Positions 54,165 to 63,442 of a DNA stretch of 64,000 nucleotides are shown here, in pieces. Position numbers and translations under genes: made by a program. The notes beneath the pieces are model-generated. The model was not told the origin of the DNA. It saw only the letters and a list, made by a program, of their open reading frames with translations, and ran no database searches. Position 1 is the stretch's first letter; each line of letters opens with the position of its first letter. The DNA is from Flavobacteriales bacterium (GTDB taxonomy: Bacteria > Bacteroidota > Bacteroidia > Flavobacteriales_F > PHOS-HE28): the NCBI GenBank assembly GCA_016702645.1, contig JADJDP010000016.1:8049-72048 (forward strand). The letters are read 5' to 3'.

Positions 54165-55058
54165 TCAATTGCTGCCCGCGCTCAGCAGCACGGCGCTCCC
54201 GCGTCCCACGACATGATCGGCCGGCAGGAATCCCCAGTATCGGGAATCGGCACTGAAATGGCGGCTATCGCCTAGTACGAAGTAGTAGTCCTGTTCCACC
54301 ACATATTCCCTCAAGGGAAGGTCGTCCAACATGAGTTGGTCGCGGTTCGCGGCGATACGATGTCCTTCGTAAACGCTCATCAAACGATCGTACAGCGGCA
54401 GGTTGTCCACCGTGATGTGGAGCGTATCGCCTTTGCCCGGCACGGTGATCGGACCGTAGTCGTCGCCGTTCCACGGGTAGCGCGGGCTGAACGGGAAGAG
54501 GTGCGTGCGCGCTCCGGCAGCCAAACGCATGGCAGTTACGCTCACCACGGCGGGATCCGCTTCGGCCTTTTTGGCCAGCGCGGGGTTCAAGGGCAGTTCG
54601 ATGTTCGCTCCATCGCCATGTGCCAATTCCGCAGGCAAGCCGAGACGTCCCATGAGGGCATCCACAGAGGAGCCCGCCTTCACACGCATGAGATAACTGT
54701 GCGTCATGCCTTCCGGGTTCGGCTGGCGTTCACCGTTCACGTAGAGTTGCCCAAGACGGATCTCCAGTTCATCCCCGGGTACTGCTGCGACACGCTTCAC
54801 CAGCAAAGGACGATGTGACATCGATGTACGGTCCTTCAGCGGGTCACGGAACACCACAAGGTCCCCGCGATCCAGTCCTGTCCACTTCGGCCAACGTTGC
54901 ACCAGCAGCAGGTCACCCGGTCGCAACGTCCCGTACATGCTCGTGCTCTGTACGCTCACGAAACGGACCACGAAAAGATGCAACAGCAGTAACACGCCCA
55001 AAGCGAGGACAAAGGCACGGAGCCATTCGTTCTTCCAGAGCCGCTGCGCGAAGCGCAT
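54165..55058 (-). CDS. Signal peptidase I (shorter paralogue)
   Basis: A 297-residue protein from MRFAQRLWKN. One N-terminal helix (AFVLALGVLLLLHLFVVRFV), the catalytic serine in QSTSMYGTL, the catalytic lysine in LLVKRVAAVPGDEL, and the C-terminal box LGDSRHFSADSRYWGFLP. The upstream in-frame ATG at 55082 lies in the repeat at 55078-55123, so 55058 is preferred. It cleaves signal peptides of exported proteins. A larger paralogue lies immediately upstream; the pair is a probable tandem duplication. Confidence 0.9.
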   Translation of the reverse strand: MRFAQRLWKNEWLRAFVLALGVLLLLHLFVVRFVSVQSTSMYGTLRPGDLLLVQRWPKWTGLDRGDLVVFRDPLKDRTSMSHRPLLVKRVAAVPGDELEIRLGQLYVNGERQPNPEGMTHSYLMRVKAGSSVDALMGRLGLPAELAHGDGANIELPLNPALAKKAEADPAVVSVTAMRLAAGARTHLFPFSPRYPWNGDDYGPITVPGKGDTLHITVDNLPLYDRLMSVYEGHRIAANRDQLMLDDLPLREYVVEQDYYFVLGDSRHFSADSRYWGFLPADHVVGRGSAVLLSAGSN

Positions 55059-55077
55059 GATATCAAGCTTGAACGCG

Positions 55078-55123
55078 GTCACCCTTCGACAAGCTCAGGG
55101 TGACAAGGCAAGCTCAGGGTGTC
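55078..55123. repeat. REP-like repeat (CACCCTTCGACAAGCTCAGGGTG) with a second partial copy
   Basis: GTCACCCTTCGACAAGCTCAGGGTGAC at 55078-55104 has complementary ends; a partial copy (aagctcagggtgtc) follows. It is the widespread repeat whose other relatives lie at 25504-25563 and, within a gene, at 55346-55366. It sits in the gap between the two signal peptidase genes. Confidence 0.75.
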
Positions 55124-55131
55124 AAGCAAGA

Positions 55132-56712
55132 TCACCTCACCAACGTGAACAAGCGCTTCCATCGGATGCCCGTATCGGGATCCTTGGTGAACCACACCAG
55201 CACCGCTTTGCCCACAACGTGATCGAAGGGCACGAAGCCCCAGAAGCGACTGTCTTGCGAGCGGTGTCGATTATCGCCCATCAGCCAGTAGTAGTCCTGC
55301 TCGAACGTGTAGCTCGTGACCGGTGAACCATCAATAAGTATTTGTCGCCCTGAGCCTGCCGAAGGGTCCACTTTCAGATCATGTCCTTCATACACCCGTA
55401 TCGCACGCTCGTACAGCGGAAGGTTCTCAAGCGTCAGAGGGATCGAGGATCCCGCCTTCGGGATCCATAGCGGACCGAAGTTGTCCTCGCTCCAATGGAA
55501 ATTGTCGTTGTTGGGGAAGATGGGGCGCACACCGTACCGATCCCCGTCATAGAAACCCATTTCGTGGTCCTGCCGGGTCATGCTCACGACCACATCGAAT
55601 TTTTCCAGTTGCACGGCCACCGATTGCGAGGTGGGGATCCATGCCATCAGTGTTCCGTCCTGCGTGGTACCCTGTTGGATGTCGCTTGCCGAGATATCGA
55701 AGCGTTCTTTCAAGCGTTCCTCGTTGAAGGGTTGTTTCAACACGAACTCGTACATGAACTGGCCGGTGGAGGCAAGCCCCTGGGGCTGTCCGTTCACGTA
55801 CAACTGACCGTGGGTCACCCGTATGCTGTCACCTGCGATCGCCACGCATCGCTTGATGTAGTTCTCCTGTTTATCGATCGGTCGGGTGAGAATGCCGCCG
55901 GTGGGCTTCATCATCGTTCTACCATCGGGTTGTTGTTCCGGTAGCGCTGCATCGGGGTTCATCACCTTGGCGCGACCGTACTGCCGCACAAGCTGATAGT
56001 AGCTCTGGTTCTGGAAGTTCGCCACCACGGCATCGCCCTCGGGAAAGTTGAAGACCACGGCATCACCTCGCTGCGGCGTACCGAAACCCGGCAGACGCCT
56101 GTAGGGCTGTGAGAACCATGACACGAAGGAAGGTGTGCTCGCGGTGAACGGCAGCGTATGGTGCGTGAACGGGAAGGTGATCGGCGTCATGGGCAGGCGC
56201 GGACCATAGCTGAGTTTGCTCACGAAGAGGTAGTCGCCCACGAGCAGGCTCTTCTCCATGGAAGGCGTGGGAATGGTGAAGGCTTCGAAGGTGTACGTGC
56301 GGAAGACCGTTGCAACGATGACAGCGAACAGGATCGCATCGCCCCACTGGCCGAGCATACCACGCTTGCGTTTCTCCGCCGGTATCGGACCCACGTAGGT
56401 GTTCTGCGCGAAGACCGTTTGCGGCACTTTCCACCAGGGTAGGAAGGTCATGAGCACGTGCTCCTTGAAGCTTCGTTCGCCGAGCACGATGGAGATGTTC
56501 ACGTTCATGATGATGAACATGAGGAGGTTCACACCCGGTACAGCGAACAGGACGACCCACCACCACGGTTTACCGCTGATCTTCAACCAGACGATGATGT
56601 TGTAAACCGGTACGAAGGCGGCCCATGCGGGCTTTCCCGCTTTTTGGAAGAGCTTCCACAAGCTGGCGAAGAGCACGACGAGGTAGGCGAGAAGGAAGAG
56701 GTATGGGACCAT
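55132..56712 (-). CDS. lepB: Signal peptidase I (large Bacteroidota type)
   Basis: A 526-residue protein. The first 120 residues form a small multi-helix membrane domain (MVPYLFLLAYLVVLFASLWK, then FVPVYNIIVWLKISGKPWWW), followed by the peptidase helix, the catalytic Ser in TIPTPSMEKSL, the Lys in YIKRCVAIAGD and the box MGDNRHRSQDSRFWGFVP. An insertion DPSAGSGR near residue 455 is encoded by a REP-like repeat (55346-55366) not present in the paralogue. It processes exported proteins. dapB lies upstream, a usual neighbour in this phylum. Confidence 0.93.
   Translation of the reverse strand: MVPYLFLLAYLVVLFASLWKLFQKAGKPAWAAFVPVYNIIVWLKISGKPWWWVVLFAVPGVNLLMFIIMNVNISIVLGERSFKEHVLMTFLPWWKVPQTVFAQNTYVGPIPAEKRKRGMLGQWGDAILFAVIVATVFRTYTFEAFTIPTPSMEKSLLVGDYLFVSKLSYGPRLPMTPITFPFTHHTLPFTASTPSFVSWFSQPYRRLPGFGTPQRGDAVVFNFPEGDAVVANFQNQSYYQLVRQYGRAKVMNPDAALPEQQPDGRTMMKPTGGILTRPIDKQENYIKRCVAIAGDSIRVTHGQLYVNGQPQGLASTGQFMYEFVLKQPFNEERLKERFDISASDIQQGTTQDGTLMAWIPTSQSVAVQLEKFDVVVSMTRQDHEMGFYDGDRYGVRPIFPNNDNFHWSEDNFGPLWIPKAGSSIPLTLENLPLYERAIRVYEGHDLKVDPSAGSGRQILIDGSPVTSYTFEQDYYWLMGDNRHRSQDSRFWGFVPFDHVVGKAVLVWFTKDPDTGIRWKRLFTLVR
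55346..55366. repeat. REP-like repeat copy inside the large signal peptidase gene
   Basis: CGCCCTGAGCCTGCCGAAGGG is one arm of the same repeat seen at 55078-55123, here in frame and encoding DPSAGSGR. The aligned region of the paralogue (GHRIAANRDQLMLDD) has no such insert. Confidence 0.65.
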
Positions 56713-56757
56713 CAGGAAGGTTGAAGTGTGATCGCTGAAGTATGAAGCACCAAATGA

Positions 56758-57525
56758 TCAATGCATGTCAAGTACATCGTCCATCGTGAAGAAGCCCTTT
56801 CGGCCGAGCAGCCATTCAGCAGCAACCACCGCGCCCTGCGCGAAGCCGCTGCGGTCGAAAGCCTCATGCGTGATCACGATGCGATCGTTGGCGCTGGCCC
56901 ATGTAACCGAATGCTTGCCAGTGACCTCACCAATTCGTTCGCTTTGGATGAACACGGGTGCGGGTTCCGGAGTCGTGATCGCCGAGGTCCCTGTCGAGCT
57001 TCGGGTAGCGGAGGGCTCTTCGTGCCCCATGAGCTTCCAACCCGAATAGCGCTGTGTCTTCAGATCGATGTCACGCGCCAGTGTGATGGCTGTTCCGCTG
57101 GGAGCGTCCAGCTTGTGCACATGGTGTATCTCATCGATGTGCGCGGCATATTCCGCACGAGCGTCCATCAGGCCGGCAAGCATACGGTTCGCCCGGAAGA
57201 ACAGGTTGACCCCGATGCTGAAGTTGCTCGCCCACAACAAACTGCCTTTGTTGCTTTCCACGATCTGGCGCACATCGGTCATACGATCGTACCAGCCCGT
57301 GGTACCCACCACCACGGGAATTCCATGGTCCAGGCACAGCCGCATATTGTCGATCGCTTGGTCGGGCTTGCTGAATTCAATGGCCAGATCGGCACCAACA
57401 GGAGCGGCTCCGGCGTTCTCCGCGTTCACCCGCAATACCACCTCATGCCCACGGGACAGCGCAACCTGTTCAATGGCCTTTCCCATTTTTCCGTAGCCAT
57501 AGAGCGCGATACGCATCTGTTCCAT
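56758..57525 (-). CDS. dapB: 4-hydroxy-tetrahydrodipicolinate reductase DapB
   Basis: A 255-residue enzyme. The NAD(P) site is ALYGYGKMGKAIEQV, GTTGWYD follows, and the substrate motif HHVHKLDAPSGTAITLA holds the catalytic His and Lys. It acts in lysine and diaminopimelate synthesis. MEQMRIALYG (57525) is given; the inner ATG at 57516 is as likely. A -7 element TACCTTCG lies at 57568-57575. Confidence 0.94.
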   Translation of the reverse strand: MEQMRIALYGYGKMGKAIEQVALSRGHEVVLRVNAENAGAAPVGADLAIEFSKPDQAIDNMRLCLDHGIPVVVGTTGWYDRMTDVRQIVESNKGSLLWASNFSIGVNLFFRANRMLAGLMDARAEYAAHIDEIHHVHKLDAPSGTAITLARDIDLKTQRYSGWKLMGHEEPSATRSSTGTSAITTPEPAPVFIQSERIGEVTGKHSVTWASANDRIVITHEAFDRSGFAQGAVVAAEWLLGRKGFFTMDDVLDMH

Positions 57526-57567
57526 CTCGAGCTATCGGGGCGTCTTCGTCCCGTTTTTCAACAGCGC

Positions 57568-57575
57568 CGAAGGTA
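57568..57575 (-). promoter_or_regulatory. -7 promoter element TACCTTCG for dapB
   Basis: Minus-strand TACCTTCG, 43 bases upstream of the dapB start, in the gap behind the DUF5683 gene stop. Confidence 0.55.
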
Positions 57576-57625
57576 ACCGGACGCTCCAACGTGCAAGCCC
57601 CAAGAAGTGTGAACGGGCAAAGGCC

Positions 57626-58198
57626 TCAGCGAAGGGTGAGCGCAATGGACATTCCCGGTGCTCCTTGTGCCGCGAGTGGGAGGGAAGGAGCCAGTTCCAA
57701 CGAAAGGTCCTGGCCCACATCGAAACGGACGAAATGGGCGTCCACGGAAGCATCCACGATGTTGAGGATGTAAACCGCACCGATGGCGATGTAGCTCAGG
57801 TCGCGCCAGCGTCGATAGGTGTCCGCCACATTGAGCACGCTTTGGGAACTGAACTGCCCGTTGAATTCGTCCACCGTGTTGGGGTCGCCGTCGGTGATGG
57901 CGATGTACGCGTCCCGGTACCGCTGGTACTGGTTGTTGTTCTCCCGGATGAAGTAGTAGCTCGCACCCAAGCCACCGATCACGATGGGTACCTTCCAAAT
58001 CTTGCGGTTGTACACCTGTCCAGCACCGGGAAGGACGGCGCTGAGTATGCTGGCCTTGCGTGGTGAGTGGCCGTACCGCCAGTCCAGCGTATCGCTGATG
58101 ATAGGACGGGTGTCCACGTTCGTGCTGTCCTCTTGCGCGCGCCCGGCAACGCTCGCCACAAGGGTGACCAGCAGGATGATCTTGCGCAAGTGCCTCAC
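57626..58198 (-). CDS. DUF5683 family membrane protein
   Basis: A 190-residue protein with a signal peptide (MRHLRKIILLVTLVASVAGR). Typical for the family: SPRKASILSAVLPGAGQVYN, then KIWKVPIVIGGLGASYYFI and RRWRDLSYIAIGAVYILNIV with hydrophobic segments. In Bacteroidota it often follows parB and precedes dapB; here the dapB neighbour fits but parAB are absent. Function is unknown. A near-consensus element GACCTTTG lies at 58203-58210. Confidence 0.88.
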   Translation of the reverse strand: MRHLRKIILLVTLVASVAGRAQEDSTNVDTRPIISDTLDWRYGHSPRKASILSAVLPGAGQVYNRKIWKVPIVIGGLGASYYFIRENNNQYQRYRDAYIAITDGDPNTVDEFNGQFSSQSVLNVADTYRRWRDLSYIAIGAVYILNIVDASVDAHFVRFDVGQDLSLELAPSLPLAAQGAPGMSIALTLR

Positions 58199-58237
58199 GG
58201 AGCAAAGGTCGGTCAGTGGCGGTTCACACCCGAACGG

Positions 58238-59028
58238 TCATCGTTTGCGCCCCTCGTTCACTCCGATGCCGAAGAGCGCCAGATCGTACTTGACAGGATC
58301 CAAGGGGGCGAACTCGCGCAGTACGGCGGTCAGCTCCTCAACGGCCTTCCAGTCGTCCTGCTTGCGTTCCAGCAGGCCAAGTTCTCGCGCCACACGACCG
58401 GTATGCACATCCAATGGAACCATGAGGTCCGCCGGGGTGATGCGCTTCCATAGGCCGAGGTCCACTCCGCGGTCGTTCGCTCGCACCATCCAGCGCAGGT
58501 ACATGTTGATGCGTTTGGCGTTGCTGCCTTTGGCGGGGTCGGCAACGTGCTTGCGTGATCGCGGGACGTGATCGATGGCGAAGAAGCGCTGTTTGAAACG
58601 GGCGATCGCTCCAGCCATGTGGCCGAGTTGGCCGTCCTGACGAAAGGCTCCTCCAATCCACCATGCACCGCATACACATGGCGAATGCCGCGCACGAAAT
58701 GAACGAGATCCACACCGTTGAACGTGCGATGCACGAAACGATCGAGTGCCCTGAGGTCCGCAGCGTCAGCGTTCATGACGAAGGCGTGCGGTGCGTGGTC
58801 CATGAGCCGCACGAGCTTGTTGGCATTGGCGATGATGGTCTTGCGCTGGCCCCAAGCGATCGTGGCGGTGAGGAATCCAATGACTTCCGCGTCCTCACGT
58901 TTGTCGAACGCCTGCGGTATCTGGATCGGGTCGTTCTCGATGAAGGACGGACGTGCGAAGCGGTCGTACGCTTCGTCCAGCAGCTCGCGCAGGTGCGCGT
59001 GGGAAGGGCGCTTGGCCAGGCGTGCCAT
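58238..59028 (-). CDS. TIGR02757 family protein (frameshift)
   Basis: About 263 residues when rejoined. The first part (MARLAKRPSHAHLRELLDEA, RPSFIENDPIQIPQAFDKRE, LTATIAWGQRKTIIANANKL) has the typical family start; after GGLEEPF a base is lost or gained near 58,640-58,650 and the other frame continues RQDGQLGHMAGAIARFKQRF, KRINMYLRWMVRANDRGVDL and KYDLALFGIGVNEG. TIGR02757 is a conserved family without known role; its end resembles DNA glycosylases of the HhH type (inference from memory). A start at 59061 is possible. Confidence 0.8.
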
Positions 59029-59052
59029 GCTGCGAAGGAAACCGATGCCCGC

Positions 59053-59060
59053 TAACTTCA
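59053..59060 (+). promoter_or_regulatory. -7-like element TAACTTCA for the secreted protein gene at 59 kb
   Basis: TAACTTCA, 18 bases before an ATG at 59079 and 34 bases before the in-frame GTG at 59095. Confidence 0.35.
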
Positions 59061-59094
59061 CCCATCCATCCGCTCAACATGCCACCCTATCCTA

Positions 59095-59920
59095 GTGCTC
59101 TCCGCCATTCTCCTCGCGTCCGCCACCTGCGCGCAACTTACGTTCTGTTCACCGCAAGGGAACGTGGCCCTTTTCAGCAACTACGATGGTGGACCGCTCA
59201 CTATCAATGTGGACCAGAACATCCCCGACCTGCACATCGGTATCGTGAGCTATGAGTTCGCGGTGGTGAACATCGTGGGCCCTTATGCAGATAACGTGGC
59301 AGCCGTATGGTGGGCGGGCTTCAACGGCGTGAACGACCATTGCGGCACGGGCGCGATCAACCACGCGACGAGCATTTCCGGTGCACCGGCAGGCACTGCT
59401 GAGATCCTCGTCCACCCACCGGCCACGTTGAGCAACACCAACGGCAATGCGCTGATCATCTGCAACTACAGTTGCGATATCGGCAGTGTGCAGGGCGGCT
59501 GCAACACGGCGGACCAGATCGCTCATTTTTTCCTGAGCCAGTGGGGTGGGGTTCTGCTCTTCCACCGCACACAGTACGGATGTTGGGAGGATGTCTGGAA
59601 CATCAGCGACGGCGGCAACTGCTGTGAGGATCCGTTGAGCACCGCGATGGGGGAGTTGCAGCCCCAAGCTGCCCTGGGCGTGAGCATTGTGCACGGGATG
59701 CTGCGTGTGGTCACAGCGGAGTCCGGTGGAGATCCTGGACCCGATGGGCCGGTTGGTACGTTCCACAGCGGCATCGCAGCGTGGTTGGCAGGAACTGAGC
59801 TTGGATGGTATGCCCAGTGGCACCTACATCGTGCGTGCACCGAGCGGCGCGTTGTCGCGCTTTCCTGGGCGAGTTCGGGCGCCAGGCCCGACCCAGCGTA
59901 GGACCTTGGTTGCCGGTTAG
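59095..59920 (+). CDS. Secreted protein with T9SS sorting domain (frameshifts at both ends)
   Basis: The core (LSAILLASATCAQLTFCSPQ to AMGELQPQAALGV) is a secreted protein rich in Cys, Gly and Asn. The ATG at 59079 is in another frame, so a base is probably gained or lost between 59079 and 59095, shortening the signal peptide's start. Near 59,730 the frame shifts again: VEILDPMGRLVRSTAASQRG and LDGMPSGTYIVRAPSGALSR is a T9SS type A sorting domain, which continues to about 59920. No known enzyme or binding domain was seen. Confidence 0.6.
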
Positions 59921-59962
59921 CGGCCCGATTTCTGCCGGGAACTTGGCTCCCGCTGGCAAGGC

Positions 59963-60420
59963 TCACTGCCGCGTCACCTCCCAAACCTCGCGGTAGAGGA
60001 TGGTCCCAGCCGCATCTGCTTCCACGTAGGTCCAGGTGTGGTCTTCCCTGTCGCTCCACGGTGAAGGTGGCATACAGAAAGGCGTCCCCATCATTGCTGA
60101 AGAAGGTGATGGTGCTGCCGTCCACATCATCGGTGTACCAGCCCACCGGTTCATCGTGGAAGAAGCCGCCCACCAGGTTGTTGTCCCAACTCTCCGGCCA
60201 AGGTTCCAAGCACGTGGACCACGTTGTTGAACGGGTTGTTGTCGTTGTCATAGAGGCCCAGCGTACCGCAATCTTCGAAGGTCACGGTGGAATCCGGTGC
60301 GTACCAAGTGCGCTCTTGGCTGTTCACGGTGTACAGCCCGCTGTATTTCTCGCGTAGCCGGTCTTCCTTCTGGCAGGCTGCTGCCGCAACGCATAAGAAG
60401 AGGAGGAGCAGGGTTCTCAT
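59963..60420 (-). CDS. Small lipoprotein (frameshifts)
   Basis: About 150 residues when rejoined: signal MRTLLLLFLCVAAAAC, then YSGLYTVNSQERTWYAPDS and GLYDNDNNPFNNVVHVL in one frame, SWDNNLVGGFFHDEPVGWYT and ITFFSNDGDAFLYATFTVER in a second, and TWTYVEADAAGTILYREVWE in a third, ending at 59963. The beta-rich sequence suggests a small lipocalin-like or immunoglobulin-like fold. Its ATG overlaps the stop of the outer-membrane protein gene upstream. Confidence 0.65.
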
Positions 60421-61192
60421 TTCAGGTCCACCATCAGGTTCACGAAGGCATAGTACCAACTGCCCTTGAAGTCGACATACTCGTCCACATCGTAGCTGGG
60501 CAGGTCGTTCACAGCACGCAAGGCCAGCCAACGCTCCCAATCGGTAGGGATGGAGATCGGGTATACGGGTTCGGTATCCACGCGCCGCGCGGTGTTCGGT
60601 TCGATGAACTCCGATCCGCTCACGCCGCACCAACCCGCACCTACGCTCGAGCTGCATGGTTTCGCTCAGTTTGATCCGCATGGCGAGGTCCAGCCCGGCG
60701 AAGAGCCCGAAGGTGCGGTAGGTGCCGTTCAGTGCGCGTTCGTTGCCGAAGCTCACGGTGCCGTCCTCGTATTCGGTCCAGGTGCGCATGTAGGCCTCGC
60801 AGAAACCCAAGCGCGGCTGTATGTCGAACCGTTTCACGCGGAAGAGGAAGCCCCCGTTGATCGGCGTGAAGACATCGAGCTGGAACTCGCGCGTGCTGCC
60901 GTCCGTGAAACTGGCCGACGCATTGGAGCGTAGCTGCTGGTAGCTCAAGGAGAAGCCGATGCCCTTGGTAAGCATGTAGGTGCCACCGACCTGAAAGCCG
61001 CGTGCGAGGCCGAAACTGCCCAGCTCGCTGGAGGTCCGCCTGGTTCACGGTGTTGAACGAAGTGGCGAACTCATCGAAGGTGGGCATCTTCACGCACGCC
61101 GCTTGCGGGCCTCCCCAGAGCGTGAAGTAGCCATCATCCTGCGCGCGACCGAGCGGGAGCAATAGGAATACCAGGGCGTGGATCGTTCGCAT
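60417..61192 (-). CDS. Outer-membrane beta-barrel-like protein (frameshifts)
   Basis: Pieces in several frames make one protein of about 258 residues: signal MRTIHALVFLLLPLGRAQ, DGYFTLWGGPQAACVKMPTF, SELGSFGLARGFQVGGTYML, KGIGFSLSYQQLRSNASASF, GYEFEM-free middle with FGLFAGLDLAMRIKLSETMQ, then PVYPISIPTDWERWLALRAV and WYYAFVNLMVDLK. It has alternating strands and aromatic ends as in small barrels. It lies in a row of three envelope genes on the minus strand (with 59963-60420 and 61196-61898). Confidence 0.6.
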
Positions 61193-61195
61193 CGG

Positions 61196-61898
61196 TCAGT
61201 CCATTTTTCCCAGATCGAAGTGCAGGCCGAAGCTCACATTGCTGTAGCGGTAGAAGTACTGCTTGGTGGGTTCAATGCGGTCGAATGGGTTTGTGCCGAA
61301 CCAGTCCAGGAACCACTGCAGGGAGCAGCGGGCGCGGCCCATCTTGTAATGCACGAAGAACGAACTGCCGGTGACCATGTAGTTGCTCAGCAACCCACCA
61401 CCCTTGGCGTAGCGGAGCTCCCAGTCGGGGTCCTGCTCCTCGAAGGTGGCGAAGCGTTGCAGGATCTTGCCGTGGCCGAGGTCCATGGACCAGCCGCCGC
61501 GCCAATGCTCGCCGAAGGCCTCGAAGCCCAGTAGGCCGAAGGTGTTGAGGCGCACCTTCAGTTCCAACTGCTCATCGAAACCGGTGTTGGGGTTCACCCC
61601 GCCTGCCGTGTATCGCGCATGGTGGTTCTTCCAGTAGAAGAACATGCCCCAATGGTCGTCCAGTTCCAAATGGTAATCGAGCACGAGCCCATGCGCGGTG
61701 CGACCCACATCCAGCTTCTCCGTCCAGTAGGGGTGCTGTACCTCGTTCAGGCTGAAGGCGGTCACATCCAGGTTGCGCAGCGAGCGGGTGTAGTAGGTGC
61801 CGCTGTAGCCGATGCCGAAGAAGCTCTGGGCGCTGAGGCTGGTTGCCACCACGCGATGGCGCCAGCGGCCAAGAGGTTCCGGATGGGGCGTGGTGCAT
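61196..61898 (-). CDS. Outer-membrane beta-barrel-like protein (start frameshifted)
   Basis: About 234 residues. The body is in one frame (SLSAQSFFGIGYSGTYYTRS to FGLHFDLGKMD) and alternates strands with aromatic ends. The signal peptide needs two added bases between 61,850 and 61,885: MHHAPIRNLLAAGAIAVVAT then SLSAQ. It may form a pair with the next outer-membrane gene. No specific family is recognised. Confidence 0.65.
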
Positions 61899-61967
61899 CG
61901 GCACTCAGCAAATATGGATGGATCGATCCATACCGCAATTGAGAAGTATCAGAAATGCACACGGCGG

Positions 61968-62569
61968 CTAGCGGTTTGCTTTCACGGTCTGCCCGTTCGC
62001 GCGGATGTTCTTCGCCGCCAGTTCCACGCTCGTGGTGATGCGCCGCTTGCGGGTCGCCTCGGTCTTGGCGTCCAGCACCCAGGTTAGGATCGCCTTTCTT
62101 GCGCTGGGGGGGAAGGCCTCGTAATGCTTCTGCGCGGCCTTGTTCTTCTTCAAGGCACGCAGCAGGTCGGGGGCATCTCGAAGGCTTCGGCTGCATCGAT
62201 GCTCGTCCACGATCCGTTCTGCTTGGCGAGTTCGATCTTCTTCAGGCCCGCGGCGGTCATGCGTTCGTGGCGATGAGCTTTTCAATGCGCTCCTTGTTCA
62301 ACTTGCTCCACACGCTCCGGGGCTTGCGCGGGCAGAAGTAGAGCATCTTGCGCTCATCGTCCAGCTTGCGCGGCAGGCTGTCGATCCAGCCGAAGCACAG
62401 CGCTTCTTCAACCGTGCTGGCATAGTCAACATGTTTCTCCGGTACCGCCTTCTTGTACGTGATGAGCCATACGCCTTCCGTGCGTGTGTGGTGCTTTCTT
62501 CAGCCACGCGCGCCATTGGGCGCGACTGGTCACTTCCACCTGTTCGAGCAGGTCGAGTTTGTTCGCCAT
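61968..62569 (-). CDS. YdeI/OmpD-associated-like protein (frameshifts)
   Basis: About 198 residues after joining: MANKLDLLEQVEVTSRAQWR, then KHVDYASTVEEALCFGWIDS and RKLDDERKMLYFCPRKPRSV in another frame, WSKLNKERIEKLIA, and finally PDLLRALKKNKAAQKHYEAF to TVKANR. The GWIDS and PRKPxSxWSKxNK stretches are the hallmarks of the YdeI / bacteriocin-protection family. It is cytoplasmic; its role is not well known. Confidence 0.72.
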
Positions 62570-62572
62570 GTA

Positions 62573-63377
62573 CTAGCGCCCGAAACTCGGCATCTCCATC
62601 ACTTCGTATCCTTCAAGGCTGAAGACGCCCGCATCCACCTTGCCGTTCACCAGGTCCCGGATGTAGCAAACCATGCGGCTGTTGCCATCGGTCTTCACCC
62701 ACTCGAATTCCAGCGGCATGCCATCCACTTTCTCCATGGCGCGGCGCTGGGCCTCATCACCGCTCTGTCTCGCCGAGCGGGCCATGTCGGCGAACGGGGC
62801 CTTCACGTCCTTCGCCACCCAGCCGGTCCAAGTACCGTCCTCGCTCACCACGATCACCTTGGTGCAGGTGTGGCCTTCGATCGCCTTGGTCTCTTTCGTG
62901 ATGGTGATCACCGGTTCCTTCTTCCCGGTGGTCTCTTCCGCCATCACCACTTTCTTCTTGCGCGTCTTCATCGCGGTCTTCTTGCCCTTCTTGTCCGTCA
63001 TCAGCGTATAGGTCCACTTGCCCTTCAGGTCAGTGAGGATCTTCATCTCCTGGCCGTCGCGATCAGCGGCATCGTTGCGCATGAGCGTCATGTCCGCCGA
63101 GCTCCAGTAGTAGAGGTTAGTGGGGCTGTTCTTCTGCTCCATTTCGCCTTCGTACTGGTGCATCTCCATGCGGAAGGAGCCGATGAACTCGTTGGGTGCG
63201 AAGGGGTCGTTGTCATCCACCATCTGCACTCCGCCGCGACCGTTCCCGTTGCCGGACGGTACCGCCGCCTTGGCCGTTCTGCCCACCGGCGCGCTGCTGC
63301 ATCATCTTGTTGATGTCGATCTGCGCGGTGGCGGATAGAAGGAGTGTGGAGGCCAGAAGGGTGAGGTAGGTACGCAT
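62573..63377 (-). CDS. DUF4412-like exported protein (frameshift)
   Basis: It starts MRTYLTLLASTLLLSATAQI (signal peptide) and DINKMMQQRAGGQNGQ; a shift near 63,250-63,300 leads into the long frame with FIGSFRMEMHQYEGEMEQKN, MKILTDLKGKWTYTLMTDKK, IEGHTCTKVIVVSEDGTWTG and GMPLEFEWVKTDG. The pattern fits DUF4412 proteins, periplasmic proteins with a lipocalin-like fold. Rejoined length is about 268 residues. A -7 element TACTTTCG lies at 63400-63407. It is upstream of the YdeI-like gene, with a three-base gap. Confidence 0.72.
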
Positions 63378-63399
63378 GATGTTGAGGCTTTGGTGATCC

Positions 63400-63407
63400 C
63401 GAAAGTA
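63400..63407 (-). promoter_or_regulatory. -7 promoter element TACTTTCG for the DUF4412-like gene
   Basis: Minus-strand TACTTTCG, 23 bases upstream of the ATG at 63377; identical to both arms of the divergent promoter at 15191-15242. Confidence 0.6.
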
Positions 63408-63442
63408 GATGGAAGTTGGATCCCGATCGCCTAGCCTGCTGC

